DNA of 64,000 bases from Stenopsyche tienmushanensis (Eukaryota > Arthropoda > Insecta > Trichoptera > Stenopsychidae). This document shows positions 34,560-47,300 of the stretch, one piece after another. The stretch covers positions 434,001 through 498,000 of the forward strand of contig WACJ01000193.1 of the NCBI GenBank assembly GCA_008973525.1, read 5' to 3'. The position numbers and the translations under genes were made by a program. Below the pieces are notes generated by a model. The model searched no databases. It was given only the letters and a program-made list of their open reading frames with translations, and was not told the DNA's origin. The stretch's first letter is position 1, and the number at the start of each line of letters is the position of its first letter.

Positions 34560-35228
34560 CAGGTACATTTGGTGTCAGTTTTTCATTTGAGAATTCCATT
34601 TTTTAGATAAAATCACCCACGAATATTATCTTTTCAAAAATTAATTTTAAACAATGATTCGTAAATGTAGTTTTTTCACATTTCTAAATATTTCTATAGT
34701 TTGAGAAACAGCAGTTGACTGACGGAGACAAAAAAAAATAGAATAACATCGAACTTCAAATTAAATCGAGGTGCTGCATATCGCGTGATAATTCTATAAG
34801 GGATGGTATGATTACTCCGCCCCATCCTATGGTTTTGACATATTAGAATGCATCTCATTTGATTCCAGAACCCCACAAAAATAACCAAATTATTAGAGTA
34901 CTAAAATATTTAAAAATAAATTAAAAATAGACAGGGCTCTTCCCAAAAAATCCAAAATTATTACTTCGTATAACGTATCGGCCGCGAATATTTTCATGCC
35001 ACATCTAAACATGCAAAATTTCGAAATTTATTTTTAAACATTTCTTATTGCCGCATATTATATTTATCTAAGAAATGTCAAAATATCGATAATTCGCATT
35101 TAGGCCCGCTTTTCTCATATAAATCACAATCTTCCAATCAGTTATTATTGTGTATTAATCTCAGCATACTGATTATTAGCTTATTAATTTCGAGTCCATC
35201 ATAGGCAGAAGATCTACTTGTTTTCGAA
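34560..35228. other. Upstream region of member 6
   Basis: AT-rich, no features recognised. Confidence 0.35.
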
Positions 35229-36947
35229 ATGTTTTTCAAGCTGTTAATTTTTGCCTTCAGCGTCGGATATGTAAGTATAATTTGCTTAATATATTTAAAA
35301 ACTATGATTATTTCATACGTGTGCATGAAATCTGTTGTTAAAAACGAATCATTTATACATTAAACCAATCTTCTCTAAATGCTCTTGCTAAATCATCATT
35401 TAATATAATGGATTTTCCTAACAAGCTACTAAGTGCAAATTTTAATTATTTGCTAAAAAATGCTTAAATTTCAGTCATCAGATATTAAAAAGATCGAAAG
35501 CTAATACATTTTGTTATCATTTATATGACGCGTGATTGAAAAATGTAAAGCTTATCTATAAAATAGTTTCAATAATTTCTATCACTTTTGTCAATTTTCG
35601 TGCAATTTTTCAATCTCATTTTCAATACTGGTTTTTCTTTAAAAATTGTGGGTTTTTAAAGAAAATTATATTCACGCCAATATTTAAGCTCATGTTCAAT
35701 CATCAATACACTATATTCAGCTATGGTTGCAGAATTCAAATATGTACCCATTTCATTGCCTACTGTTGATCCCTAGGGATTCTGAGATTTATCTCTTAAC
35801 TTTCAGACAATCAAGATTATCTATAATAATATAATGACTAAAAATTACAAACAAACAAAGCCATTATGTTTTCGATCACCAAATTTCGAATCGTACCATT
35901 TATGTTCTATCGTTTTCAATACAAAAAGTAAAATTCCATTTTAGAATTTTAATTAATTTAAAGAAGAAGTGATGCTGTGTCTACCAAATTAAGTGTTACT
36001 AATTAAAGCGTTAATTTTTAATATTAATTACGGTAGCCTCATTGAAAAATCGTTAGTTACATTTAATGTGGTAAATCCTGAATTAAAGCTTTTGCAAATT
36101 ACATCTAATTTCAAAATTAAATCATAATTGTTTAACCGAATTATAGGTTCTCGCTGAAAGCTCAGACTTTTCCAAACTACACCCTTTGATGATTTTTCAC
36201 AAACAAAAAACATTTGAAAGTATGTACGGATGCGGAGAAGAATTTGAAGAAGGTAACACCTGTATGGACTGTGAAAGCTCAATTTACTGTCATCAAACTC
36301 CTAATGGACAATGGCTCGAATATATAGATTATTGTGGAGAAGGAAGAGCGTGTAATTTCGCATCTGGACGATGCGAAGATGGGGACAATAGCCAATGTTT
36401 AATGCATGACTTTCCTTGTACGCAAGGGGGAGTATTTCCACATCCTTTTGATTGTAAATCCTATTTTGTGTGCAATGACCACGGTTATAGTTATTTTGAA
36501 CCAGTAAGAAAGGATTGCAATGAGGGATTCGCTTATGATCCTCTTACAACCACATGCAGGATAAAAATAATTGGAAACCAGTGCACTCCACCCGCACAGC
36601 CTTGCACAGAAGTAGGAGGCCCAAGACCGATAATTGGTAATCCACAAATGTATTATGTATGCTCTGGAGCTGACGTGGGTGGCCAAATGGTAATAGTACC
36701 ACATATGTACTATTGCAAAAATAATGAGCAGTTCATTAATGGCTATTGCAGAGATCCTACTCCACCTAGACCCAATTTAAATGCTAATGGATTATGTGTG
36801 GAAACAAAGGCTTATTCATTTCCAGATGCAATCGACTGTACTCTATATATGTCATGTATAGCAGGACAAGCTCCATTACCAGCTCAATGTCCTCCCGGTC
36901 AACGATTTGATGGATGGCAACATATGTGCGTTTCTTTCAAATGCTAA
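35229..36947 (+). CDS. Secreted four-module peritrophin-like protein, member 6
   Basis: Exon 1 is 35229-35270 (MFFKLLIFAFSVGY, then GTAAGT), the intron 35271-36146 and exon 2 36147-36947, giving 280 aa. The signal peptide should end at VLA|ES (residue 17). Module 1 spans about 43-90 (CMDCESSIYC, W near 70) and a linker cysteine is at NSQC. Module 2 spans about 105-160 (GGVFPHPFDCKSYFVC, six cysteines), module 3 about 167-215 (GNPQMYYVC, four cysteines) and module 4 231-280 (AIDCTLYMSC, RFDGWQHMC), ending on the sixth cysteine. An AATAAA follows at about 36977. Same orientation and spacing as members 4-9. Chitin binding and secretion are inferred from the family. Confidence 0.92.
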
Positions 36948-37014
36948 TCATTTACGAAATTTTGTAATATTTTTACAAATAAAAATATAATTATTATCAT
37001 TTTTTTTATTGAAC

Positions 37015-37600
37015 ACTCAAACACCCGCTATACGAGTAATACAATCGAGCGAGTAATACACGTAATACTGCACATTTCTGACGATTTTTCTATTCTACGC
37101 GGTTTTATACTATTTTTCTTATTGGTGCTAAATTGCCACAAAAATACGCGGAATAACTACCGGTGCCTTAGTGATGTTGCTGAAGTAAAAAAAGTAAATA
37201 TTGGTGCTTTAATTTTCAACAAAATTGATAGCCAAAGTCTGAGTATTCTGGTGCCGTCGCCTCGTCTGTTAATTGTGTCTATTATCTCTTCGTTTTTCGA
37301 TTTCTATCGCTTCTTTTGCAATTCTGAAGCCGAAGTTCGATACAATAAGCTTTTTGTAGGCACCGCTAAAATCTCGTTTAAATCCATTAGCTGGATTAAG
37401 AATAATATCAATATTACGAAAGAAGTAGAGTTTTTTGAATTTCTTGTGAAATCGCCCGGACTTTGGGCCAAGTTTAGTGTGGAATACCCGAAATTTAGGC
37501 GAAACTTAGCGTAGAACATCTGCGTCGGTCGTCGGCCGCCATCTCTCACTGTCTTCCTCTCGATTAGGCACCGCCTGAGATGTCTCCGGGTCATCCCGGA
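37015..37600. other. Unidentified block with a 130-codon frame
   Basis: A plus-strand frame at 37122-37514 (less AT-rich than its flanks) contains SIISSFFDFYRFFCN and WAKFSVEYPKFRRNL. I do not recognise it, and there is no splice context. It directly precedes LINE sequence and may be transposon-derived. Confidence 0.25.
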
Positions 37601-37890
37601 TCACTGGACGTATCAGTTCCTTACAGGACACGGGCGATTTAGGGCCTCGTTGGCTAGGCTTGGGCTTTCAACAACTTCGGAGTGTCCATACGGAGATCCG
37701 TTCATGAACGCAGACCATGTTCTGTGGACATTTTCGGGCATGGCGTCCGATCGCGAGGCGTTCCTTCGTTGTGTCAGTGGTCCGAAATTCAGTCCGGTTG
37801 GACACCCAAACTTTATGGTCTCTCCATCTAATTTTAGGACATTTAGGGCTTTTTGTAAGTTTTGGGGGTAAACGATCTCCATCGGGTTGT
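37600..37890 (+). mobile_element. LINE C-terminal fragment (R1-like)
   Basis: The frame reads TGHGRFRASLARLGLSTTSE, CPYGDPFMNADHVLWTFSGM and ASDREAF. It matches the order of the R1-type ORF2 C-terminus (TGHGCFGAYL..IG, C..C.....DT.EH....C). The first of the zinc-knuckle cysteines is present, the others are altered. The downstream part (37725-37880) is shared with 62.02-62.16 kb. Confidence 0.6.
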
Positions 37891-38089
37891 AGAGGCCCTT
37901 CCTTGCGACCGGTAGCGATTAGTGGGTTCGCACCCTTTTTTTTCGGGGCCGCAAGTGAGACTCAAAACTCTTCCCTACCCTATACAATATATATTTATAT
38001 AACTATTTTTTTCTATTTAATTTTTAAGCAGTTTTCATCTATATATTTATCCTAGCCTAGAATTTCAAAGTAAAATTAGAATATTTACC

Positions 38090-38345
38090 TAGCTTCCCCC
38101 GCGTTCAAAGCGCAAGTGGCCGCAAGAAGTGGAGAAGGAACGTGTCCTTGCAGACATGTAATTTTAATTTGACGGTTTTGCACCATGCTGTGCACTTTGC
38201 TCGCGGGCTGGCATACTCCCGAATAGGGGGGATCAATCACACAGCTCGGGTCAGAGGAGGCTCCCCATGTTGTTTTTATATTCGTCCCAAAGAAGTGCTT
38301 TTAGATTCACAATACTCTTCCATGTGATGCGTACCGTCTGGCAGC
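38090..38345 (-). mobile_element. Decayed LINE 3' segment, shared with 62.2-62.4 kb
   Basis: GTGGCCGCAAGAAGTGGAGA, then AGGAACGTGTCCTTGCAGAC, matches GTGGCCACTCGAATTTGAGA, AGGAGCGTGTTCTTGCGGAC at about 62230. At 62 kb this segment continues into a minus-strand reverse transcriptase, so I place it on minus. It is too decayed here to read as protein. Confidence 0.45.
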
Positions 38346-38806
38346 AAATGATTTGGGCGCGAGCAACCCACATACAGCTGTCCATGTGAGAAGCATGCAC
38401 GCATACCCTGTGTTTTTCTGTTCTATGTTGATGCTCGTACTGGAATCATTGGGATACAGCCTCTTCTTGAAATTTTTCATTTCAAATTGTAGCTCCGATG
38501 ATATTATTCATTCATATTTTATACTGAACTATTCAATTCCATCTCGCTCTAAGCATTTGTAATATAGATTAAAAATCGATAATGTTTGATTGAATAGCTG
38601 AAATAGAGAACGTTGTGTGCATTTTTACAGTTTAACTCGTAAATATCAGACCTATCACAATATGCGATAATTAAATGAGATGCGTTATATTATCATCGAA
38701 ATTTGAAAGTATTTGAATAACTTGACAGTTATAAAGTTATCTCAGAATCGCATATAAGTGACGTATTCATATAGAGACGGCCATTCGATATAGACGAGTA
38801 TTAAAC

Positions 38807-39751
38807 ATGTTTTTTAAGATTTCAATACTCGCCATTTTCATCAAATTTGTGAGTATATATTTTGATTCAATTCATATTGATCATATTTCTGTGTACATAC
38901 AATTCAACGCTTGTTTTTTTTTCTTACAGATGATTGTTGAAGGATATGGATCTTTCAATATGAGTCCTTTGATGCATTTATTCGAACATCCAAGTCGCGA
39001 GAGTGAAGATTTTTGCCGGGAGACCAATTCTGATTTTACTTGCAAAGATTGTTACACTAGCATTTTCTGTTATCGTCTTCCCAGTGGTAATTGGATATGG
39101 GATGTTATCAGATGTGGCGAGGAAGAAACGTGTCAAAGGAGATCGGGAAAATGCGATAAGGAGGATAATATCGAGTGTCCCGACAATGGCATCGCGTACG
39201 AATTCGTGTGCTATCAACGCGGCTTATTCCCACATCCTTTCGATTGCAGAAAATATTACTTGTGTACTTTGGACGATAATGGAATTGTTAAGCCTCAGCC
39301 TGTGGAGCTTGGGTGCAAAGAAGGCTATGCATACGATCCTCTAACAACGACCTGTCGAAAACACATCGGAAATGACGATTGTCCATCAATCATAGAATCC
39401 TGTGTTAATATCGGAGCATCGGGACCCATCGTCGGAAATCGACAAATGTATTACACTTGTCTGCCAGTTGTTGTCGAAGGAGAGACACAATATTTCCCCA
39501 GAATATTTTATTGCGAAGACGATCAAGAATTCATACAGGACATTTGTCGTGATCCTGTTCCTCCTCAACCCGAATTAGACAATGGAATTTGTACAGAAAC
39601 ACAAATTTTCGCCGACACAGACGATTGCTCTAAATATCATATTTGCATAAATGGCGACAAACCAAGAGAGATGCAATGTCCACCGGGAGAGCGATTTGAT
39701 GGTTGGGAACGAAAATGTATAGCCATCGATTGCCAATCCATAATGAGCTGA
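38807..39751 (+). CDS. Secreted four-module peritrophin-like protein, member 7
   Basis: Exon 1 is 38807-38848 (MFFKISILAIFIKF, GTGAGT donor), the intron 38849-38929 and exon 2 38930-39751, giving 287 aa. Module 1 has CKDCYTSIFC, the linker cysteine is at NIEC, module 2 reads RGLFPHPFDCRKYYLC, module 3 GNRQMYYTC with PRIFYC and module 4 TDDCSKYHIC with RFDGWERKC. The 81-bp intron is a multiple of three without an in-frame stop, so its retention would add 27 residues right after the signal core without breaking the frame. GC is higher than in members 4 and 5. AATAAA lies near 39889. Confidence 0.92.
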   Translation: MFFKISILAIFIKFVSIYFDSIHIDHISVYIQFNACFFFLQMIVEGYGSFNMSPLMHLFEHPSRESEDFCRETNSDFTCKDCYTSIFCYRLPSGNWIWDVIRCGEEETCQRRSGKCDKEDNIECPDNGIAYEFVCYQRGLFPHPFDCRKYYLCTLDDNGIVKPQPVELGCKEGYAYDPLTTTCRKHIGNDDCPSIIESCVNIGASGPIVGNRQMYYTCLPVVVEGETQYFPRIFYCEDDQEFIQDICRDPVPPQPELDNGICTETQIFADTDDCSKYHICINGDKPREMQCPPGERFDGWERKCIAIDCQSIMS

Positions 39752-39899
39752 AGGCAATCATTTAAGCTAACCAAAAATGACTCAAGATCTCCCTAAATAG
39801 TTATCATTAAGCCATTAATTGAATTTATCTTTATAAAAATGTATGTTTTTTTGGATTATTGTACTGTATTTTGCTTTTTCTAAATTGAAAATAAATAGA

Positions 39900-40832
39900 A
39901 AATGTGACAAAAATTATTTTTTTCCACAAATTTCACATGACGTCAACTATATACAAACACTTGATTTTATTCAACACAAACGATTACAATGATATAACGA
40001 CACGTATTTTGATACTATCATCATGCCCTAAGATAGAGTTCTCCGAAAGGCGACAATATTAAGCCTATTGTGGTCAATATTTCAACTTCTGACACATGTA
40101 TATTATCGAAAATATTTGCAATCAGTTTTTGATTGATGTTTTCCCCTTGTATGTATCATATCGATGAATTTATAGATCAATTTTTAAATTTCGCAAACCT
40201 TATGTTTGACGACAATTTTTCATATATCAACACCTGTATACGTACTTAGTTTACAATACAATAATATCTAGAAGAGCCATTTAATTTAAGGTACAATTAA
40301 GTTGCTTAATGACTTAAATATGATGATTATTGTTGCAATCTCTTCAAATACTTCCAATGATATATAGATGGTTGGTGCGGGCGGTGGAAGATGTTAAATT
40401 GTAGTTGAAAATGGCTCATGGAATCATTATAAACGTATCCTTGTATATCGTACAGATCGAAACCATACTATAAGTTACTTTAACAATCTTTGGTCAGATA
40501 GATATTTGACGTTATCCAAATTACATTATCTCCAACCATAGATTAGAAAAACACATTGGACAAAATGTAAACTGACATAAGAAATGATAAACAAATAGTT
40601 ACTAGACGCGTTTGGATCCATTACTATGATACATACAATAATTTGTTTTTGTACGAATATTCAATATTGTGATTGATTTTTACTAATTGATCTACTGTGA
40701 TTTTTTCTCAGTATTGTCTCTGCATTAACATATCTAAATAATGACAAATTGAAGTCCTTGTTGCATTTCATTATCGATTATTGTTTCAAGTAATCGATCG
40801 TCATTTGCCTATGTATTTTAAACAGTGTGAAG
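39900..40832. other. Intergenic between members 7 and 8
   Basis: AT-rich, nothing recognised. Confidence 0.4.
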
Positions 40833-42145
40833 ATGCCAAAAAAACGTATCGTTTTGATATTTTATAATTTTCTTGTAAGTACTCTTTCATCTTAAAAAGT
40901 CTGATCGTTTAAATTTATATATTCATAGATCTAATATTTCCATACGATGTTTTTATCAATAAAATAATATTATACATAGCATTTAATTTCAACTGTATTA
41001 AAAATTAATTTGACACTATACATCCGGGTATCAACATAGATTTAACATCTTACCGTAATAAAGACGCATAATGATCATAAATCACTTCGAGCGTTTTAAA
41101 AAGATCGTCTTAATATCAATATGTTTGAGATTAAGAGTTATCGTTCCAATGACAATAAGCATTCTTTGAAGAATAATATTACTTTAATTCATCTTGATCT
41201 GTTGGTTGATTAAATTGATGAAAAAAAAATACTATTTTCACTTTGTACTAAGATAATCGCCAATGGTTGCGACAAATATGACATGTATTTTCCTATTTGT
41301 AAATAGACATCTTTATTTATATTTTATAAAATCATCTATATTTTCAGATGCTCATTCAACAATATGATGCATTCAAAAAAATCTCTGATGACCGTGGCTT
41401 AAAGTCGAGTGATGAATATTGTCGAGATGTAAATCGAACCCTCTCTTGCATGGATTGCAATACATCGGTGTTCTGTTTTCATCTTCCAGCAGGAATTTGG
41501 GTCTGGGATTTGCAAACGTGCATTGAGGGACAAAGTTGTTTTGAGACGACCGGTGAATGTCATAATGGAATCAGTCCAGAGTGCATTGTTCCAGATCCTC
41601 CATATGCCTTTACATGTCACCAACTTGGTTTATTTCCGCACGCCTTCGATTGCAAAACTTATTTCTTATGCGACCAAATCGAAAATGGTCAAATTAATCC
41701 TCATCCCTTGGAGCTTAAGTGTAAAGAGGGTTTCGCTTATGATCCGCTATCAACTCTCTGTCGAAATAGACTTAAAGACGATAAATGCTCTAAGGTTATA
41801 GCAGAACCATGCCACGCTCTTGGATTTAAAGGACCTGTCCCCGAAAATCCAGGAATGTACTATATCTGCCTATGGAACATCATTGATGGACTGAGCGTCC
41901 TCGTTCCAGATATATTATATTGTCCAGATAATACGGAATTCATCAAAGGCGCTTGTAGGGATCCAACTCCTCCGAGTGGCTTAAATGAGCAAGGAAGATG
42001 TATCGAAACCAACAAATTCTCCATCGCCCATGAATGTAGGGCTTACAACGATTGTGTTAAAGGCGAAAAACCTAGATCTGCCGTGTGCTCTCCCGGAGAA
42101 AAATTTGATGGGTGGGAACACACATGTGTATCTTTAAATTGTTGA
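40833..42145 (+). CDS. Secreted four-module peritrophin-like protein, member 8
   Basis: Exon 1 is 40833-40874 (MPKKRIVLIFYNFL, GTAAGT), the intron 40875-41347 and exon 2 41348-42145, giving 279 aa. Module 1 reads CMDCNTSVFC with two tryptophans (GIWVWDL), the linker cysteine is at SPEC, module 2 LGLFPHAFDCKTYFLC, module 3 ENPGMYYIC with PDILYC, and module 4 HECRAYNDC with KFDGWEHTC, ending on the last cysteine. The signal core (IVLIFYNFL) is short, and the cleavage site is unclear. AATAAA is near 42166. Most similar in layout to members 7 and 9. Confidence 0.9.
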
Positions 42146-42607
42146 TTAATATTATTTGTACATAATTAATAAACATATACAAAGAAGTCATTTTTTCTTC
42201 TCGGCCCATCAGGTCATCATGAAATAAATACTGTCAATGTTGTTATGATTTTATCATTGCACATTTTATCACTCATGAAAAAATATGATCGAATCAATCG
42301 CACATTCTATGCGATATTATTAAAGTAAGATAAAATTGTCATATGGTGACATCAACAAATAAAGAAAGAGCTATGATAAGGTAAGTTACTAAGACTGTCA
42401 CCTTTATCAATGAAAAAGAAATCTACTTATATAACATTTTGAGTACCTGCATTTTAACACTATTTCTACCGCGGCATAACACTGATCATATCGAACGATT
42501 TCATAATTTTATTTAAAATAGTTAATTTATTATTTATTCTGTGTTAATATCATAGATCAAATGACGAGAAAGACAAATAACCTAAGCAAAGTTAATATTG
42601 CATGTAT

Positions 42608-43215
42608 TAGGGTGTCCCATAAGTTTCTTTCGTTTATATATTAAGACAAAAATAAACATCAATTTGTATTATATCAAAATTTATTGAATAATATATGATC
42701 CATTCTGTTCTATTGCCTTTTTCCATCTTTCCGGAAGCCTCATAATGCCTTCTTGCCAAAATTTCCCAGGTTTGTAGCCAAAATATTGATCAAGGTACAT
42801 TTTTATATTATTTTTTGTATTAAATTTTTACCACGTAAAGAATTTTTCAATGAAAGAAATAAATATTAATCTGAAGTCGGAGAGTATGGGGGATGAGATA
42901 AAACATCCCAGTTAAATGATAATAATTTATTTCTGACGAGCAAAGTCACATAAGGCCTGGCGTTATCGTGATGAAAAACAATGCCTCGTCTGTTCGCTAA
43001 TTCTGGCCATTTTCTGGCAATTGCATCCTTTAGATTGTCTAGTTGGAAACAATTTTTTGTTGAATTCATCGTTTCTCCTTGCTGAAGTAGCTCATAATAA
43101 ACTACCCCCTTCCAAATCTCACCAAATGCATAGCAAAACTTTTTTTTGGATGTAGGCCAGGTTTAGCTACAGTTAAAACTTCTGTACCCTGATGATGCTT
43201 CGTGTGGCACCTTAA
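42608..43215 (-). mobile_element. Mariner fossil, 5'-truncated, with 3' terminal repeat
   Basis: On minus: EIWKGVVYYELLQQGETMNS, QLDNLKDAIARKWPELANRR, GIVFHHDNARPYVTLLVRNK, LSHPPYSP. These are the second and third catalytic regions of a mariner transposase, in a nearly continuous frame, followed by YLFLSLKNSLRGKN after a stop. The end GGGTGTCCCATAAGTTTCTT at 42610 follows TA and is a plausible terminal repeat. The 5' half is missing. Confidence 0.85.
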
Positions 43216-43219
43216 CCCA

Positions 43220-44170
43220 TTCTGCACTGAAAATTCGTAGATAGAGACGAGTGAATGAACAAAGTTTAAGAAAATAATGAGTATCTAAAAGTCGAATCTC
43301 GATTGTTCTTGTTGTCTTGAGAGCAGGCGTTTGTATTGATAATTAAGATACTCGCATCGTTCTTATCGTTGATCAATTTTATTATTCCCCCTTGACTGTT
43401 CTGTAGTGGCGTCATTAGCTGAGTATCATCGCTTCTTTGCAAAATCTACTTCTTCAGAAATAAATTGGCAGGCTTGCACGGTAACCCTGTACTTTTATTT
43501 AAAGCAGATGCACATAAAGAAATATTCCGAAGAAATTAACGAATATTGTGTGCTATCAATAGTGTTAAGGCTCATTTATTGAGCTTGGTTCATTATCAAG
43601 CTTGTTACACGCTGCGGCGAAGCTGACAAAAAAGTGGATTTACATTAGAGCATAGCATGTATGCTCTCCGTTCTGAAAGAGTTAATTATTTTTTGCCTTT
43701 GCCAATCAATTTTAAAAACATATTTTAGATCATGAAGCTAAGCATTTCTGTGACAGATTTGATGTGTTTTGTCAGTCCTAGGGTTCAACATTTTACCCTT
43801 ACCTACAAAATAATGTATTATGATGATGTTTATTTTAACATTTATGATCGGTCTAAAATAATTGATAAATTCCTAGTATCTTTATCACTAATATATCCTC
43901 ACAGCAGTTTGTATATATTATAAACAAAGTAAAACTTTTCAAATGTGTACTAAGATTGCTCAAATTAAACTACTTTATTCATAATATTACAAAAATCAAT
44001 GAGTTCTTTTATGAAAATATTTGAGAAGTTCTTACATATCTTCGTTTTAATCATAAACTGTTTGAAGATGATTGATTTAAATAATACGTGATGGATTGTT
44101 ATCGCAAATAAACATAACTATGAATTATTTATCAGACTCTTTTAATAATTCAGTATCAGTTCAAACACAA
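43220..44170. other. Upstream region of member 9
   Basis: A somewhat less AT-rich stretch at 43220-43690 and AT-rich DNA after it. No gene or repeat ends recognised. Confidence 0.35.
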
Positions 44171-45054
44171 TGTTTGCCAAAATAATATTTTTCTTGTGTG
44201 GCACATTGCTTGTGAGTGCACGTTTTTCTACGCTGAATACATATTTTTATTTTGCCTGATTTAAAAAATATTTTTTGTAGGTGCCATCTGAATGCCATGC
44301 CGTTAGAAAGCCACCCTCAGTGAAATACAAACCATCGATCAGTGTCGAATATTGTTCGAATGCCACGTCTGGTTATTCGTGTAAGGATAGCCAAACATCT
44401 GTCTATTGCGCCCTTTTACCAACTGGTAATTGGGCTTGGGATGTAATGCATTGCGACCCGGAACAATCTTGCTCCAGAGCAAATGGTCAATGCACAAATA
44501 GCATTACGACAGAGTCCTACGAATCTGTTTGTTATCAGACTGGGCTCTTTCCTCATGCATTCGATTGTAGACAGTACTATTTGTGCATCCCTAACAGTGA
44601 TGGAAGCATCAAACCTGAACCGATGAAGTTCAAATGCGATGACGGATATGCCTACGACCCTTCGACAACGCGCTGCCGCATAGTCCTCGAGAACAACTCT
44701 TGTCCCAGATTAATCGAGCCGTGTTCCGTTTTAGGAGAGAGCGGCAATGTTCCAGGAAATCCAAGCATGTACTATGTATGCCTGCCTGGAATATCTGGAA
44801 GTACTTTAGCACCAGCGTTGTTATACTGCGACGCCGATAAGATTTTCATCGGAACCAGTTGTGTGACTCCCAATCCTCCAACTGGGTTGGATTCCGCTGG
44901 GAAATGTACAAGTTCAAAGCTATTTTATAAACCAGGGGAAAATTGCCGAGCTTATAATAAATGCGTCATTGGAAGAAATCCATTGCCATCTATGTGTTCT
45001 CATGAAGAAAAGTTCGATGGATGGCAACATAAATGTGTCCCATTTACCTGTTGA
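44171..45054 (+). CDS. Secreted four-module peritrophin-like protein, member 9
   Basis: Exon 1 is 44171-44212 (MFAKIIFFLCGTLL, GTGAGT), the intron 44213-44280 (68 bp) and exon 2 44281-45054, giving 271 aa. Module 1 reads CKDSQTSVYC: the second cysteine of the usual CxxC is Ser (AGC for TGC, one base). The linker before module 2 (TNSITTESYES) also lacks its cysteine. Module 2 reads TGLFPHAFDCRQYYLC, module 3 GNPSMYYVC, module 4 ENCRAYNKC with KFDGWQHKC, ending on the last cysteine. It is otherwise intact and clearly coding. The paired loss is discussed under findings. Confidence 0.92.
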
Positions 45055-45069
45055 TTGTATGTATTTTTG

Positions 45070-46730
45070 TCTATTTTATGGGTTATATACCTTACATAGC
45101 CTTATCAGATTATGTCTCTCCCATGTCATCTTTTCTAGTTGCCCAGGTTCAGACGATCTTTATCAATATTATCCTCGCATTATCTCCAATATTAGCAACA
45201 TCATAGTCATCCGATTGGTTTGCTATCATTAAGTTTGAATTTGGGACGACTTGAGGAAGTGTATTATGTCGTATACATACTACATGATCTAACTAGTGAA
45301 GATGATGGCAAAAAACGAAGCTAACGATTAACATGTCCATGACCTCCCAGTACGATTGGATTAACGACTGAAATTTGATCATCCTAATAAGTTTTATATA
45401 AGAATAGTTCGAATGAATTTCTAAAATGTTATACCGATTTGTTTGATAATATTTTTACAGTCTAGAGTAGAACTGATCATTGTATTGAATTCTTGATGGC
45501 AGACAAATTTGTAAATAACGTCCTTCATATTTCAAGATCTCCCACGGGAATCCACGAAATATAAACATATATAATGTGAATAATTAACATTGTAACCAAA
45601 ATATATGATATCTATAACGTAAGAATTATGTAATAATAATATGTAAATATTAAACGTACCATTTTCATATACATTCATAATTTTATATAATAAATAATTT
45701 TAAAAAACTGAAAACAACCTTTGAATTTTAATAATAGTCAATATGTTCATGTTCTCGTGAAAGTCTTTTGGGGAAAATCTTATATCATTTACCTTGGCCA
45801 ACCGTCAACTTCATCCATTCATCATCATTGAAATGATAGATCAAATTAAATAATCTGATTCAATCTTTGAACTCATAGACAAGATTGAAATAATAAATTA
45901 TAATATACTTTTTCTCCTTGATAATAGCGTTATATGTATCATTGATCACACCACGATTGATCTGATAGGAATGGGCTTAAAATATTACAAAAACAAATTT
46001 TAAAATCACAAGATAAACATCATGATACGTAGAAATCGTTCTGAATGAATTGCGATAGCAATAATTTATTCTTGATTTAAATAGAAGATTACAAAAGGAA
46101 AGATAACAAACAATATAATCAGCATCTTAAAATTTGAGCCGTGTCCAAAGATTGATTTTCGATAATATGAAAAAACTGATTTCCAGATAAGGATAATGTT
46201 TTTATCTGAAAACTTCTCTCAAAGACATCATTTTTTTATATTAGAATTTAATTGCGTTTTTCCAATTTCATGCGCTTTGTGATATTTTTGCAAATTTCTT
46301 CAGAATGTGAAGATGAATTTCGAAACAAAGAGTTGAAAATTTAACCATTTCTATGAAAAATTTGACCAATTTACATTGTTTTATAATAAAAAAATAATTT
46401 AAATTGATTCGTATACATTCAAAAAAATGTAAGACTGTACGAATATGCAAAATTTGTACAAATAAAACCACTGAAGGCTCTGCATGCAAGTATTGAATGT
46501 TGTCTTATCAGATGATAAAATCAACAGGCAAAACAACCGTGATTGATTTAAAGGGCAAGTTTATCAACATTTAAAACAGCGATTACCCATGGAAAAGCAA
46601 ACCCTGTTCGGGTCGTAATATGAATCATTTTTCTGCTGAAGGAAGTTCACACAAGATTTTGATGAATTTACCATCTTTTACATAATGCACAAAGGATATT
46701 AAAATAAAGTTTAAAAAATATTACACAGTT
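45070..46730. other. Intergenic between plus- and minus-strand clusters
   Basis: AT-rich. Polyadenylation-like AATAAA near 45690. No gene recognised. Transcription changes from + to - here, with the genes on both sides pointing toward it. Confidence 0.4.
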
Positions 46731-46847
46731 TACACATCGTTCAATAAGTTCGTAGGATTTTTTTCATTTTAAACTTTTCTTCTTTTGGGGTCGTTTATCG
46801 CAATTTCTTTACAAACAACATCTTCGAACTTATTGAGTGATGCGCTA
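46731..46847. mobile_element. Small MITE (113 bp) with TA target duplication
   Basis: Between TA at 46731-46732 and TA at 46846-46847, the ends CACATCGTTCAATAAGTTCG and the inverse of GCGCATCACTCAATAAGTTCG match with few differences. The ends and the TA flanks point to a Tc1/mariner deletion derivative. No coding sequence. Confidence 0.7.
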
Positions 46848-47300
46848 AAATATAGGATCGAGCAGGATATGACAAGGGATTACTGGAGGAATTGGTGAAA
46901 TTCTAATGGAAAAAAGCTCATCAAGAATTATTATCAACTATAGAATTGGAAACACATGCAACCAAACATATTCAGGTGATTGAATTTAATTTTGCTATTG
47001 TCGCATTCATGCAATCGTTTATTTTGTCATGCAAATTTTATTTTTATATCAAATCTAAATTTGCTTAAAAATATATTAAAACTTAAAACGTGCTGTGCAA
47101 AAGTAGCTTAGTAAAAGTAGCTGCTAATTGTATAAATCTAAGAATATCGAGGAAGCTTTTCAGAAGCAGACATTCACATTTTTTATAAACTCCTTGAAAT
47201 ATTATAGAAAAAAGCATTTATTTTAATATAAAAGGCATATCAAAAATCCATAGATTATACAATAATTTCAAAATGAGACTTCACATAAAAAAAATATATT
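46848..47300. other. 3' flank of member 10
   Basis: AT-rich; a minus-strand AATAAA lies near 47217. Nothing else recognised. Confidence 0.4.
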
